From contig NZ_JAKSYO010000037.1 in assembly GCF_022829635.1 (NCBI RefSeq), positions 56,138 through 120,137 of the forward strand: a stretch of 64,000 bases of DNA, written 5' to 3'. The stretch is from Methylobacterium sp. E-066. Lineage in GTDB: Bacteria; Pseudomonadota; Alphaproteobacteria; Rhizobiales; Beijerinckiaceae. Position numbers and translations under genes: made by a program. Below, in pieces: positions 52,989 to 61,461 of this stretch; the first letter of the stretch is position 1, and every line of letters starts with the position of its first letter. The notes below the pieces were generated by a model. It did not search any database. It was not told the DNA's origin and saw nothing but the letters and a program-made list of their open reading frames with translations.

Positions 52989-54215
52989 ATGGCGCTCGAA
53001 GATGACGCCGGACCGGGCCTGTGGGCCGGCACCCAGACGGAGGAGGTCGGCCTCGACACAGGGCAGGATAACGGGATCGCTACGTCGCGTACGTTCGCTT
53101 TGGCGGCGTATCTGGACCGCTGGTCGGGCTGTGCGCACCACGCCCTCGCCGCATCAGATTCGGAACCGCTGACGCTCACCGCGTTGCTGCACCTTGCCGG
53201 CCCGGAGGATCGTCTGCGCTGGCGGGAAGCCGATCTCGGCTACGCCGAACCGCGCGGCGCCTCCTGGCTGCGCGCCACCGTAGCCGCCCGCTACCACCGG
53301 CTCGAGGCGGACGACGTGCTCGTCAGTGCAGGCGCGCAGGAAGCGGTGACCTGCGTCCTGAGCGCGCTCCTCGGTCCGGCAGACCACGCGGTGGTGGTCG
53401 TGCCTATCTACCAGCCCTCGGAACTCGTCGTGACGCGGCTGTGCGCGGCCGATGGCATCGCTCTTCACCCGGACCGGAACTGGAAGCTCGACCTCAACCG
53501 ACTCGCGGCGGCCATTCGACCGAACACCCGGCTGGTGCTGATGAATTTCCCCAACAGCCCGACCGCTGCGGTGCTGGATCTGACGACCTTGGACGGTCTG
53601 ATCGAGCTCTGCCGCCGGCACGGGCTCTGGCTCGTCAACGACGAGGTCTACCGCCAGACGGATCTCGATCAAGAGCGCGCCGTCCCGCCCGTCGTCGACC
53701 TGTACGAGCGCGGGATCTCCATCAACGGGCTGTCGAAGGGATTCGGGCTTCCGGGCCTGCGCGTCGGCTGGGCCGCCTGTCGCGACCGTGGCGCGCTCGA
53801 CCGCATCCTCGCGGCCAAGAATCTGCTGTCGAGCTGCCTCGCCGTGCCGAGCCAGATCCTGGCGCATGTAGCGTTGCGGGCCGAACCGCGCCTGACCGGC
53901 CGCGCCCGCGGGATTGGGCACAGCAACCATCGCCGCCTGCGGACGCTGCTCGACCGCTACCCGGACCTGTTCGATCCGGACGAGCCGACCAACCTGGCCT
54001 TCGCCTGTCCCCGATTCCGCGGGCGGGAGGGGGCGACCACCTTCGCCCGTACCCTCGCGTCCGAGGACGGCGTCCTCGTGCTGCCCTCCACCTTGTGGCA
54101 CTCGGCATTGGCGTCGATCCCCACGGATCGCCTGCGCCTCGGCCTCGGCCGCGTCGGCAGCAGCGCGGCGCTCGGGATCCTCGCGGATCACCTGCTGAGG
54201 CGCGCCGGCCGATGA
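52989..54215 (+). CDS. PLP-dependent class I/II aminotransferase
   Basis: 408 aa. YAEPRGASWLRATVAARY, the cofactor-phosphate region SAGAQEAVTC, the PLP-Lys in SINGLSKGFGLPGLRVGW and the NFPNSPTA block are all canonical for fold-type I aminotransferases, and the general layout recalls those of amino-acid-derived natural products. The first 60 residues are a variable extension. The ATG at 52989 is used; a TTG at 52983 has slightly better ribosome-binding site spacing. It overlaps the next gene by four bases. It probably introduces or removes an amino group on the pathway intermediate. Confidence 0.92.
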   Translation: MALEDDAGPGLWAGTQTEEVGLDTGQDNGIATSRTFALAAYLDRWSGCAHHALAASDSEPLTLTALLHLAGPEDRLRWREADLGYAEPRGASWLRATVAARYHRLEADDVLVSAGAQEAVTCVLSALLGPADHAVVVVPIYQPSELVVTRLCAADGIALHPDRNWKLDLNRLAAAIRPNTRLVLMNFPNSPTAAVLDLTTLDGLIELCRRHGLWLVNDEVYRQTDLDQERAVPPVVDLYERGISINGLSKGFGLPGLRVGWAACRDRGALDRILAAKNLLSSCLAVPSQILAHVALRAEPRLTGRARGIGHSNHRRLRTLLDRYPDLFDPDEPTNLAFACPRFRGREGATTFARTLASEDGVLVLPSTLWHSALASIPTDRLRLGLGRVGSSAALGILADHLLRRAGR

Positions 54216-55990
54216 GCACCGAACGCCTCGACATCTGCGACCTGGTGCCTGTCCCGCCCGTCATCACCCCGGGGCGCCCGGAGATCCCGTTCCTGACCAG
54301 CCTCAATGAGGACGCGGCCGACACGATCCGGGCGCGGATGACTTCGGTCGCCGTCGCCGGGGGGCGGACGCTGTTCGAGGAGGGGGATGAGGCTGACGCG
54401 CTCTACACGCTGGTCAGCGGTGCAGTCGGCCTCTCGACCCGCGACCCGCGCGACGGCAGCGTTCGCCGCCTCACCCGCCTGTCACCGCCGGATACCGTGG
54501 GCGAACTTGCCCTGCTCACCGGAGAGCCCCGCTCGATCACGGCGACGGCCCTGCGCGACACCCACCTCCTGCGCCTCTCCCGCGCGGCGTTCGCGGATCT
54601 GATCGCCACCCACCCCGGGACGCTGCTCTACTTCGCCCGGATCCTGGCCGCGCGGCTGCGCACCGCCCATACGGGCGTGACCCTGAACCACGCGCCGCGA
54701 AGCTTCGCTGTCCTGGCGGCGACCGAGGGCTGTCAGGCGACGGCTTTCGGCGAGCGGCTTGCGCAGGCCCTCGATGCCGCGTTGCCGGGGCGGACCGGCT
54801 GCCTCTCCGAATGGCCGCCCGAGGCCGACGAGGCCTGGTTCCACCGCTACGAGCAGGCCCACGACCGCACGGTCTTCGTCGCCCACCAGATCGATTGCCC
54901 GTGGTGCCAGCTCTGCCTGCGCCACGCCGACCACGTCCTGCTGCTGGCCGAGCCCGGCGCGCCGCCAAGGCCCGGCGCCGCGGCCTACTTAGCCTCGATC
55001 CGCTCCCCCTGGATCCGCATGGACCTCGCGGTGGCGCAGCCCGCCGGGGCGCGCCTTCCGCGCCCTCTGCATCCGGATGTCGCCGCGCTCCCGTTCTCCC
55101 TGCGGCTCCAGGCGCGCGAGAACCATGATGGCGACTTCGCCCGGCTGGCCCGGATCGCGTCCGGTCATGCCCGCGCCCTCGTCCTCGGCGGCGGCGGGGC
55201 CCGCGGCCTCGCCCATCTCGGCGTCCTGCGGGCGCTCTTCGAGGCGGGGCTCGACATCGATCTCGTAGGCGGCACCAGCATGGGCTCGATCCTGGCCGCC
55301 AGCGTCGCCCTGGACTGGAGCCTCGACGCCATCGAGACCCACACGGTCGCGTCCTTCGGGCGCAACCCCCTCGACGACTACACCCTGCCGTTCCACGCCC
55401 TGACGCGCGGGGCCAAGGTCGATGCCGGGCTGGCCGCGCGGTTCGGGGATGCCCGCGTCGAGGATCTCTGGCGCCCGTTCTTCTGCGTATCCTCGAACCT
55501 CAGCACCGGCACGGCCATGGTCCACTGGGCCGGCCCTCTCGACCGGGCGATCCGCGCCAGCATCGCCATTCCCGGCTTGCTGCCCCCGGTGGCGAGCGCG
55601 GACGGCATTCTCGTGGATGGCGGCATGATGAACAACCTGCCCGCCGACGTGATGGCCGATCTCGACCGCGGGCCGGTCCTCGCGGTGGATGTCGGCAGCG
55701 ACACCGCCTTCCAGGTCATGCCGCGGCAGGGCCGGGGCGCGCGGGCGTTCCGCCGCTTCCTCGGCATCTCGGACCAGCTCCCCGGCATCGCCCACTTGCT
55801 CCTGCGCTCCGCCATGGTGTCGAGCGACGCCCAGACCATGGCAGCCGTCACCCGCGCCGCCGTCCTGCTCAAGCCCGCCTTGGCCGGGGTCGACCTGCGG
55901 GCATGGTCGAGCTTCGAGACGACGGCCGAACTCGGCTATCGCTGCGCCCGGGAAGCGCTGGACTCGGGCCGTCTGCGAGACTGGACATGA
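54212..55990 (+). CDS. Patatin-like phospholipase with cyclic-nucleotide-binding domain
   Basis: 592 aa. N-terminal cNMP-binding domain (about 30-145; FEEGDEADALYTLVSGAVGL and GELALLTGEPRSITATAL) and a middle region (150-320) resembling the inactive loop region of neuropathy-target-esterase proteins. The patatin domain follows: oxyanion LGGGGARGLAHLG, Ser356 in GTSMGS and Asp469 in VDGGMMNN. It cleaves acyl chains from lipids or lysophospholipids, perhaps gated by cAMP or cGMP. It lies inside the operon, overlapping the aminotransferase by four bases, so the pathway product is probably lipid-linked or membrane-associated. Confidence 0.92.
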   Translation: MSTERLDICDLVPVPPVITPGRPEIPFLTSLNEDAADTIRARMTSVAVAGGRTLFEEGDEADALYTLVSGAVGLSTRDPRDGSVRRLTRLSPPDTVGELALLTGEPRSITATALRDTHLLRLSRAAFADLIATHPGTLLYFARILAARLRTAHTGVTLNHAPRSFAVLAATEGCQATAFGERLAQALDAALPGRTGCLSEWPPEADEAWFHRYEQAHDRTVFVAHQIDCPWCQLCLRHADHVLLLAEPGAPPRPGAAAYLASIRSPWIRMDLAVAQPAGARLPRPLHPDVAALPFSLRLQARENHDGDFARLARIASGHARALVLGGGGARGLAHLGVLRALFEAGLDIDLVGGTSMGSILAASVALDWSLDAIETHTVASFGRNPLDDYTLPFHALTRGAKVDAGLAARFGDARVEDLWRPFFCVSSNLSTGTAMVHWAGPLDRAIRASIAIPGLLPPVASADGILVDGGMMNNLPADVMADLDRGPVLAVDVGSDTAFQVMPRQGRGARAFRRFLGISDQLPGIAHLLLRSAMVSSDAQTMAAVTRAAVLLKPALAGVDLRAWSSFETTAELGYRCAREALDSGRLRDWT

Positions 55991-56061
55991 GCCGCTCCGG
56001 TCCTCGCGCTGGTGTCGCGCCCGATCGACCGGTCATCCGCACGGTTTTTTGGAGGCCCTGA

Positions 56062-56277
56062 ATGCGTGTCGTCGTCGATCTCAATCGTTGCCAGGGCTAC
56101 GCCCAGTGCTGCTACGCCGCTCCGGACCATTTCGAGCTGCGCGGTCACGAGATCCTGTTCTACGATCCGGCGCCGTCGGAGGCGAAGCGGTCGCAGATCG
56201 AGCGGGCGCAGCAGGCCTGCCCCGTCCGAGCCATCGAGATCGAGCCCGCCGGTCTCGCCGAGGGTGACGAGCCGTGA
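56062..56277 (+). CDS. 3Fe-4S ferredoxin for a P450 system
   Basis: 71 aa. VDLNRCQGYAQCCYAAPDHF and a later CPVRAIEIE give the Cys pattern of small P450-associated ferredoxins. TTGGAGG lies at ideal distance before the ATG. It overlaps the reductase gene by four bases (GTGA). It passes electrons from the reductase to the P450 at 57592. Confidence 0.93.
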   Translation: MRVVVDLNRCQGYAQCCYAAPDHFELRGHEILFYDPAPSEAKRSQIERAQQACPVRAIEIEPAGLAEGDEP

Positions 56278-57599
56278 CCGAGGTTCAGCGACTGGGCATC
56301 GTCGTGGTGGGCGCCTCTCTCGCCGGGCTGCGGGGCGCGGAGGCGCTGCGGGACCGCGGCTATGACGGGCCCCTGACCCTAGTCGGGGATGAGCCGCACC
56401 AGCCCTACGACAGGCCGCCCTTGTCCAAGCACGTCCTTGCGGGCGAGCTTCCCCCAGAGGCGACCGTGCTGCCGCAGCTCAGCCGTCTGCGCGCACGGTG
56501 GCGGCTCGGCCAGCCGGCGGTTGCCCTGAACCGGGAGCGCCGGGTGCTGCACCGCGCCGACGGGGCGACACTTCCCTATGCGAAACTCCTGATCACCACC
56601 GGCGCGAGGGCGAGGACATGGCCTGGCGAGGGGGCCGATCTGGCCGGGATCTTCACGATCCGGACCCTGGAGGATGCCCGCGCCCTGTGGAGCGCGCTGG
56701 CGTGTCGGCCGAACCGGGTGATCATCGTTGGCGGCGGCCTGATCGGCTGCGAGGCGGCCTCGTGCTGCCGCGACCTCGGCTTGGCGGTGACTTTGGTCGA
56801 TCCCAACCCGACGCCGCTCGCCCGCCTGCTCGGAACCACGATCGGCGCCACCCTCGCCGAACGGATGCGCGGCGCCGGGGTCGATTTCCGCCCGAAGACG
56901 AAGGTCCGCGCGTTCTCGGGCGAGGCCGGGCAGGTCCGCCGCGCGCACCTTGCCGGGGGAGAGGTTCTCGAGACGGATCTCGTCATCGTCGCCCTCGGCG
57001 CCACACGCGACACCGGCTGGCTCGCTGCGGCGGGCCTCGCCGCCGATGCGGGTGGCCTGACCTGCGACGGAGCGTGCCGCGCGATCTCCATCGCGGGGGA
57101 GCCCGACCCCGACATCTACGCGGCCGGCGACGTCGCGCGCTGGCCGAACCCGCTCTACGGCGACCGCCCGATGACGGTGGAGCATTGGGGCAACGCGGTC
57201 GACCAGGCCCGGCACGCGGCGGCGAACATGCTCGCTTCGGCGTCGGACCAGATCCCCTACAGACATCTGCCGTCCTTCTGGTCGAGCCAGTTCGGTCTCA
57301 ACATCAAGCTTGCCGGCTCGACCGAGGGGGCGGATGCGCTCGCCGTCGTCCAGGGGACGCGCGCCTCACAACGATTTCTCGCTGTTTACGGCCGGGCCGG
57401 GCGTACCGTCGCAGCCCTCTCCTTCGATCAAGCGCGCTGGCTGCCCGCGTATGCCGAGGCCGTGGCCGCCGGGGCATCGTTCCCGCCGATCCTCGGCGCC
57501 ACCGACCAGCCGCGGATCGAGGCCCTGGAGCCCGGCTTGCCCGGCCCACGGCGATCGCCCGACCGAGGCGCCGCGGCGTTGGAGACGGCCCATGCCTGA
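56274..57599 (+). CDS. NAD(P)H-dependent ferredoxin reductase (putidaredoxin-reductase-like)
   Basis: 441 aa. FAD-binding GASLAGLRGAEALRD at the N-terminus, the NAD site VGGGLIGCEAA at about residue 155 and the C-terminal FAD block DIYAAGDVARWPNP are all in the order of class-II FAD reductases. Starts with GTG inside the ferredoxin stop and overlaps the P450 by eight bases. Supplies electrons for the ferredoxin. Confidence 0.93.
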   Translation: MTEVQRLGIVVVGASLAGLRGAEALRDRGYDGPLTLVGDEPHQPYDRPPLSKHVLAGELPPEATVLPQLSRLRARWRLGQPAVALNRERRVLHRADGATLPYAKLLITTGARARTWPGEGADLAGIFTIRTLEDARALWSALACRPNRVIIVGGGLIGCEAASCCRDLGLAVTLVDPNPTPLARLLGTTIGATLAERMRGAGVDFRPKTKVRAFSGEAGQVRRAHLAGGEVLETDLVIVALGATRDTGWLAAAGLAADAGGLTCDGACRAISIAGEPDPDIYAAGDVARWPNPLYGDRPMTVEHWGNAVDQARHAAANMLASASDQIPYRHLPSFWSSQFGLNIKLAGSTEGADALAVVQGTRASQRFLAVYGRAGRTVAALSFDQARWLPAYAEAVAAGASFPPILGATDQPRIEALEPGLPGPRRSPDRGAAALETAHA

Positions 57600-58833
57600 T
57601 GAAACCCTGTTCGCGCAGATCCTCGATCCGAAAAACCGGGCGGATCCCTATCCCCTCTACGCCAGGATGCGCGAGACACCTGTGTCACGGCAGGCGGATG
57701 GCAGCTACCTCGTCAGCACCCATGCCGCGTTGAGGAGCCTGATCTTCGATCCTCGGCTGAGTTCCGAGGATCTGCCGCCCTCGCGTCGGCCCGCTACGGG
57801 TAACCCCCTGAAGGACTGGATCCTCAACCCGATCCGGAACCGCGTGGTCAACACCCACCGCCCGCTGATCTTCCGCGATCCGCCCGACCACGACACCCTG
57901 CGCGGCTTCGTGATGAAGGAGTTCACGATCGCCCGGGTGCGGGACGCCCACGCCAAGGTCGCGACGCTCGTGGATGCCTTGATCGACAAGTGCCGGGGCC
58001 GCGACACGGTCTGCCTCGTGGACGACCTGTCTTATCCGCTGCCGGTGGCCGTCATCTGCGAGCTCCTCGGCGTGCCCGAGGCCGACGAGCGGCAATTCCA
58101 TGCCTGGGCGACACGCCTCGCGACGGCCCTGGAGCCCGACGCACGCCACGACGAGGCGGGACGGCGCGAGATCGCCGCCACCTTCGACGTGATCTCGGAC
58201 TACATGCGCCGGCTGATCCGCGAGAAGCGCCGCCATCCGGCCGACGACATGCTCAGCGGCCTCGCCGCCCGCGGCGGCCGGGGCAGGCCGGTCATGGGCG
58301 ACATCGACCTGATCTCCACGGCGATCCTGCTCCTCGTCGCGGGCCATGAGACGACCGTGAACCTCATCACCAACGGGATGCTCACGCTGCTCCGACATCC
58401 GGACGAGCTCGAGAAGCTGAAGGCCGACCCCGAGCGGGCGCCCCGCGTGATCGAGGAGATCCTGCGCTACGAGCCCCCCGTCCATTTCCGGACCCGCAAG
58501 GCGCTCGGCGCCATCGCGGTGGCGGGCGCGACGATCCCGGCCGGATCCTCGGTGGTCCTGATGCTCGCGGCCGGAAACCGCGATCCGGCGCGGTTCACGC
58601 AGCCGGACCGGTTCGATCCCGACCGGAACGACAACCAGCATTTCGGGTTCGGCGGCGGCCTCCACTACTGCGTGGGCGCGCCACTGGCGCGCATCGAAGC
58701 CGAGATCGCCCTGGTCACCCTGTGCCGGCGCCTCGTCGCGCCGCGGCTCCTCGACGATCCACCGCCCTACCGGGCCGGCGCTTCCCTGCGCGGTCCGAAG
58801 AACCTCGGCATCACCATCGCGGGGATCGCTTGA
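57592..58833 (+). CDS. Cytochrome P450, bacterial class I
   Basis: 413 aa. I-helix AGHETTVN, ExxR in EEILRYEPP, and the heme loop FGFGGGLHYCVGAPLAR with Cys360 as the heme ligand. It is soluble, with no membrane anchor. It is last in the operon and probably hydroxylates or otherwise oxidises the pathway product with the two electron carriers upstream. The substrate cannot be read from sequence. Confidence 0.94.
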   Translation: MPDETLFAQILDPKNRADPYPLYARMRETPVSRQADGSYLVSTHAALRSLIFDPRLSSEDLPPSRRPATGNPLKDWILNPIRNRVVNTHRPLIFRDPPDHDTLRGFVMKEFTIARVRDAHAKVATLVDALIDKCRGRDTVCLVDDLSYPLPVAVICELLGVPEADERQFHAWATRLATALEPDARHDEAGRREIAATFDVISDYMRRLIREKRRHPADDMLSGLAARGGRGRPVMGDIDLISTAILLLVAGHETTVNLITNGMLTLLRHPDELEKLKADPERAPRVIEEILRYEPPVHFRTRKALGAIAVAGATIPAGSSVVLMLAAGNRDPARFTQPDRFDPDRNDNQHFGFGGGLHYCVGAPLARIEAEIALVTLCRRLVAPRLLDDPPPYRAGASLRGPKNLGITIAGIA

Positions 58834-59280
58834 TCGACCGGGCCCGAAAGGGGTCTGGGAAGCTGCTCGGCGCCACGCGCCATCGTCTATCGGAGACGTG
58901 CGTCAGCTCACCCTGCTGTACAAGCCTGTCCAGTCATGCGCATCGCACCAGGGACTGAAATCTCTCATTGTGCGACTGACCTTCAGAACGGTGACACGTC
59001 GGGATATTTGACCGGGTTGGCATGATCTCGTCCGCTTCTGCGGCAAGCTTTTTCCGAAGCGGTCGTTCTGCTCTCGGCCACTTTCGGTCATTCGGGGTAG
59101 ATCAGACCTCCTGCAAGCGGACCTTCCAAAAGTCCGCAACGGGTCAATTTACGTCGTCGACCTTCACCCCAGCCTATGTCCGCTTTCGGACAGACCTTGT
59201 AGCTGATTGTATGACCGTGTTGGGTCGATTACTGTGCGTCTGCTTTCGAACAAGGGTTCTGCACAAATCATCCGATGGCG
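58834..59280. other. Intergenic region with repeat remnants after the P450
   Basis: 447 bases. No gene and no clear terminator follow the P450 stop. Repeat-family words start at about 59020 (separate entry). It separates the convergent ends of the operon and of the two-component system. Confidence 0.5.
59020..59245 (+). repeat. Dispersed intergenic repeat, copy 6 (degenerate)
   Basis: It contains the arm GTCCGCTTC (59030-59038) with GAAGCGGTC (59056-59064), then TGTCCGCTTTCGGACA (59177-59192), a perfect six-base stem with a four-base loop, and GTCTGCTTTCGAAC further on. These repeat the words of copies 1-5 in degenerate, possibly tandem form. Confidence 0.5.
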
Positions 59281-59940
59281 TCACTCTTTGATCGGTAGTC
59301 TCTCGGTTGGCGATACCAGCCCGGCCCCGAGGGCGATCCAGACGAGGTGGGCATCGGTGCGTGCGCCGAGCTTGGCGCGGATCGCCGAGAGGTTGTTGTG
59401 CACCGTCTTCAGGCTCAGGCACAGCGCCTCGGCCACCGCCTGCGCCGTCGTGCCCGCCGCCGTCAGGTTCAGGATCTCGAGCTCCCGCGGGCTGAGGTCG
59501 TCGAGGGCCGTGCGCCCGCCCGCCACCTCGTCCTGCGCGATGGCCCGCGCGATGTCGGCGCTCATCGCGCGCTCGCCCCGCAGCACGGCGGCCACCGCCG
59601 CCAAAAGTTCACGCGGCGGACTGGCTTTGCTGACATACCCGCACGCACCGGCGGCGAAGGCTTGGCGCGCGACCACCGACCCCGTGCGCATGCTGAACAC
59701 CAGGATGCGCGCCGCGCCATCCCACTGGCGGATGTGCCGGATGGCCTCGATGCCGCTCGGACCGGGCAGCGACAGATCGAGGATCACGAGGTCCGGTGTC
59801 AGCGCCTTGTATCGGCGGTAGGCCTCGGCCGCGCTCGCCGCTTCCCCGATCACGACGAGCCCCGGCTGCCGCTCGAGCAGGCGGCGGTAGCCCTCCCGCA
59901 CGACCGGGTGGTCGTCGACGAGGAGGATCGTCGAGGCCAT
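59281..59940 (-). CDS. NarL/LuxR-family response regulator
   Basis: 219 aa. Receiver domain (about 3-120; LLVDDHPVVREG, phospho-Asp in VILDLSLPGPSG, YVSKASP with the conserved Lys) and a LuxR-type HTH (about 150-210; LSPRELEILNLTAAGTTAQA and LKTVHNNLSAIRAKLG). The ATG at 59940 begins right before the receiver. The kinase gene lies just eight bases upstream, so the two form a pair. Regulated genes could include the divergent hydrolase at 61462. Confidence 0.94.
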   Translation of the reverse strand: MASTILLVDDHPVVREGYRRLLERQPGLVVIGEAASAAEAYRRYKALTPDLVILDLSLPGPSGIEAIRHIRQWDGAARILVFSMRTGSVVARQAFAAGACGYVSKASPPRELLAAVAAVLRGERAMSADIARAIAQDEVAGGRTALDDLSPRELEILNLTAAGTTAQAVAEALCLSLKTVHNNLSAIRAKLGARTDAHLVWIALGAGLVSPTERLPIKE

Positions 59941-59948
59941 GAGCGACC

Positions 59949-61289
59949 TCAACCCGCGGTCGGAACGGTCGCGCGGGCGCGGATGCCGCCTCCGGTCCCG
60001 GTGAGCGACAGGCTGCCGCCCAGCGCGGCGAGCCGCGCGCGGATACCGACGAGGCCGCGGCCGGCGGCGGCCGCCGTGCGGGCTACGTCGCCGCCGCCGT
60101 CGTCGTCCAGGGTGAGCGTCACCGCCCGCGCACCGGCCTCCGCCCGGTCCAGCCGCAGGAAGATTCGACTCGGTCGGCCGTGGCGCAGGGCGTTGGTCAG
60201 AAGTTCCTGCGCGACCCGGTAGAGGCTCGCCGACGCGTCCGTCGGCAAGTCGGTGAGGTCGCCCGTGACGTCGAGATGGAGAGCGGGGCCGGCCCTGAGT
60301 TGCGCCCGCCAGTCCGCGACCAGGCCACGGAGGGCTGACGCCAATCCAACCTCGGCGAGGTCCGGCAGTTCGAGGCGGGCCAGCGCCCCGCGCAGGCTCT
60401 CGCGCATGGTGGCGAGGACAGCCTCGATGCCACGGGCGTCCTCGCGCAGATCATCGCGGTCTGGAGGCGCGGCCAGCTCGATTGCGGCGGCGCGTGCGCC
60501 GGCGGCGGCGAGGCACTGGCCGAAGGCATCGTGCAGGTCGCGGGCGATCGCCTGCCGCTCCTCTTCCTGGACCGTGACCAGGCGTTGCATCAGGTCAGCG
60601 CGCTCGGCCTCGGCGCGGACCAACCGGTCGGCCAGGCCGTTGCAGGCGATGGCGATCCGGTCGAACTCGGCGGCCGCAAAGCGCGGCAGCGGGATGTGGG
60701 CGTGGGCCGCGTCCAAGTCGTCCAGCCCCTGGACGATCCGCCCGGCGGGCGCGACGAGACGAGCGACGGCGAACCAGTTGAGCAGCGCCGTCGCCACAGC
60801 CAACCCAACAGCGAGACCGCCCGCGAAGCGCACGCGATGCCAGATCCGGGCTGCGCCGGCCATCGGGTCGGGCCAGGCCGTCACGCTGCCGATGGTGCGC
60901 CCGCGATAGACGATCGCCCGGATCGTCGGCGCGGCTTCAGCGTCCCACGCGAGCGCGGTGCGAAGCCAGACGGGGGCGGCCGCGAGGCCGTCCCAGTCGC
61001 CACAGAAGCGGCGGAGCATCTCCGCGCCGAGATGGATGTCGGCGCAGATCCCGGGCAGGAGCGTAAGGATAGCCGGCGCGGATTGCGGCGCGGCGGCAGG
61101 CATCGAGGTCGGGCCGGCACTACCGAGGCCGGGCTGGCGCGCGAGCTGCGCGCTGAGCCGATCCGCCGAGGTCGCGGCCTCGTGGCCCAGGCCGATGCGC
61201 GCCTCCCAGATGCTCCAGACGACCGCTCCGGCCAGGCACAGGAGCGCGACCGCGAAGAGGCGTAGGCCGAGATGGGTAGGCAGGCTCAT
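59949..61289 (-). CDS. Sensor histidine kinase, HisKA_3 (NarX/DegS) type
   Basis: 446 aa. TM1 at about residues 7-26, a periplasmic part of about 120 residues with conserved Cys residues (PGICADIHLG and RRFCGDWDG), TM2 at about 150-175, a HAMP-like linker, then the HisKA_3 motif with the phospho-His in IARDLHDAFGQCLAAAG and a HATPase of the DegS type (AQELLTNALRHG, LDDDGGGD). The ATG at 61289 gives the standard membrane N-terminus. It phosphorylates the regulator at 59281-59940. The periplasmic Cys pair might make it redox- or metal-responsive; that is inference. Confidence 0.92.
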   Translation of the reverse strand: MSLPTHLGLRLFAVALLCLAGAVVWSIWEARIGLGHEAATSADRLSAQLARQPGLGSAGPTSMPAAAPQSAPAILTLLPGICADIHLGAEMLRRFCGDWDGLAAAPVWLRTALAWDAEAAPTIRAIVYRGRTIGSVTAWPDPMAGAARIWHRVRFAGGLAVGLAVATALLNWFAVARLVAPAGRIVQGLDDLDAAHAHIPLPRFAAAEFDRIAIACNGLADRLVRAEAERADLMQRLVTVQEEERQAIARDLHDAFGQCLAAAGARAAAIELAAPPDRDDLREDARGIEAVLATMRESLRGALARLELPDLAEVGLASALRGLVADWRAQLRAGPALHLDVTGDLTDLPTDASASLYRVAQELLTNALRHGRPSRIFLRLDRAEAGARAVTLTLDDDGGGDVARTAAAAGRGLVGIRARLAALGGSLSLTGTGGGIRARATVPTAG

Positions 61290-61461
61290 GGGTAACGGCC
61301 GCGCTCGAACTGTGCCCTGATTTGGCACGTGGAACGCCAAGGTGCGCAAGCCCTGGTCGGCCAGGTCGGGAAGAATGCCCGGGGGTTGGCGGGAGGACTT
61401 CCCTGGCCCGATCCCACCATGGTCGGGAGGATGGCGGCGTCTGTTCCGTGCGGAGCCCGCC

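Noticed and set aside
53441..54211. Long N-terminal extension of the patatin frame
   Set aside because: It overlaps the aminotransferase in another frame; the ATG at 54212 overlaps that gene's stop by four bases and begins the recognisable protein.
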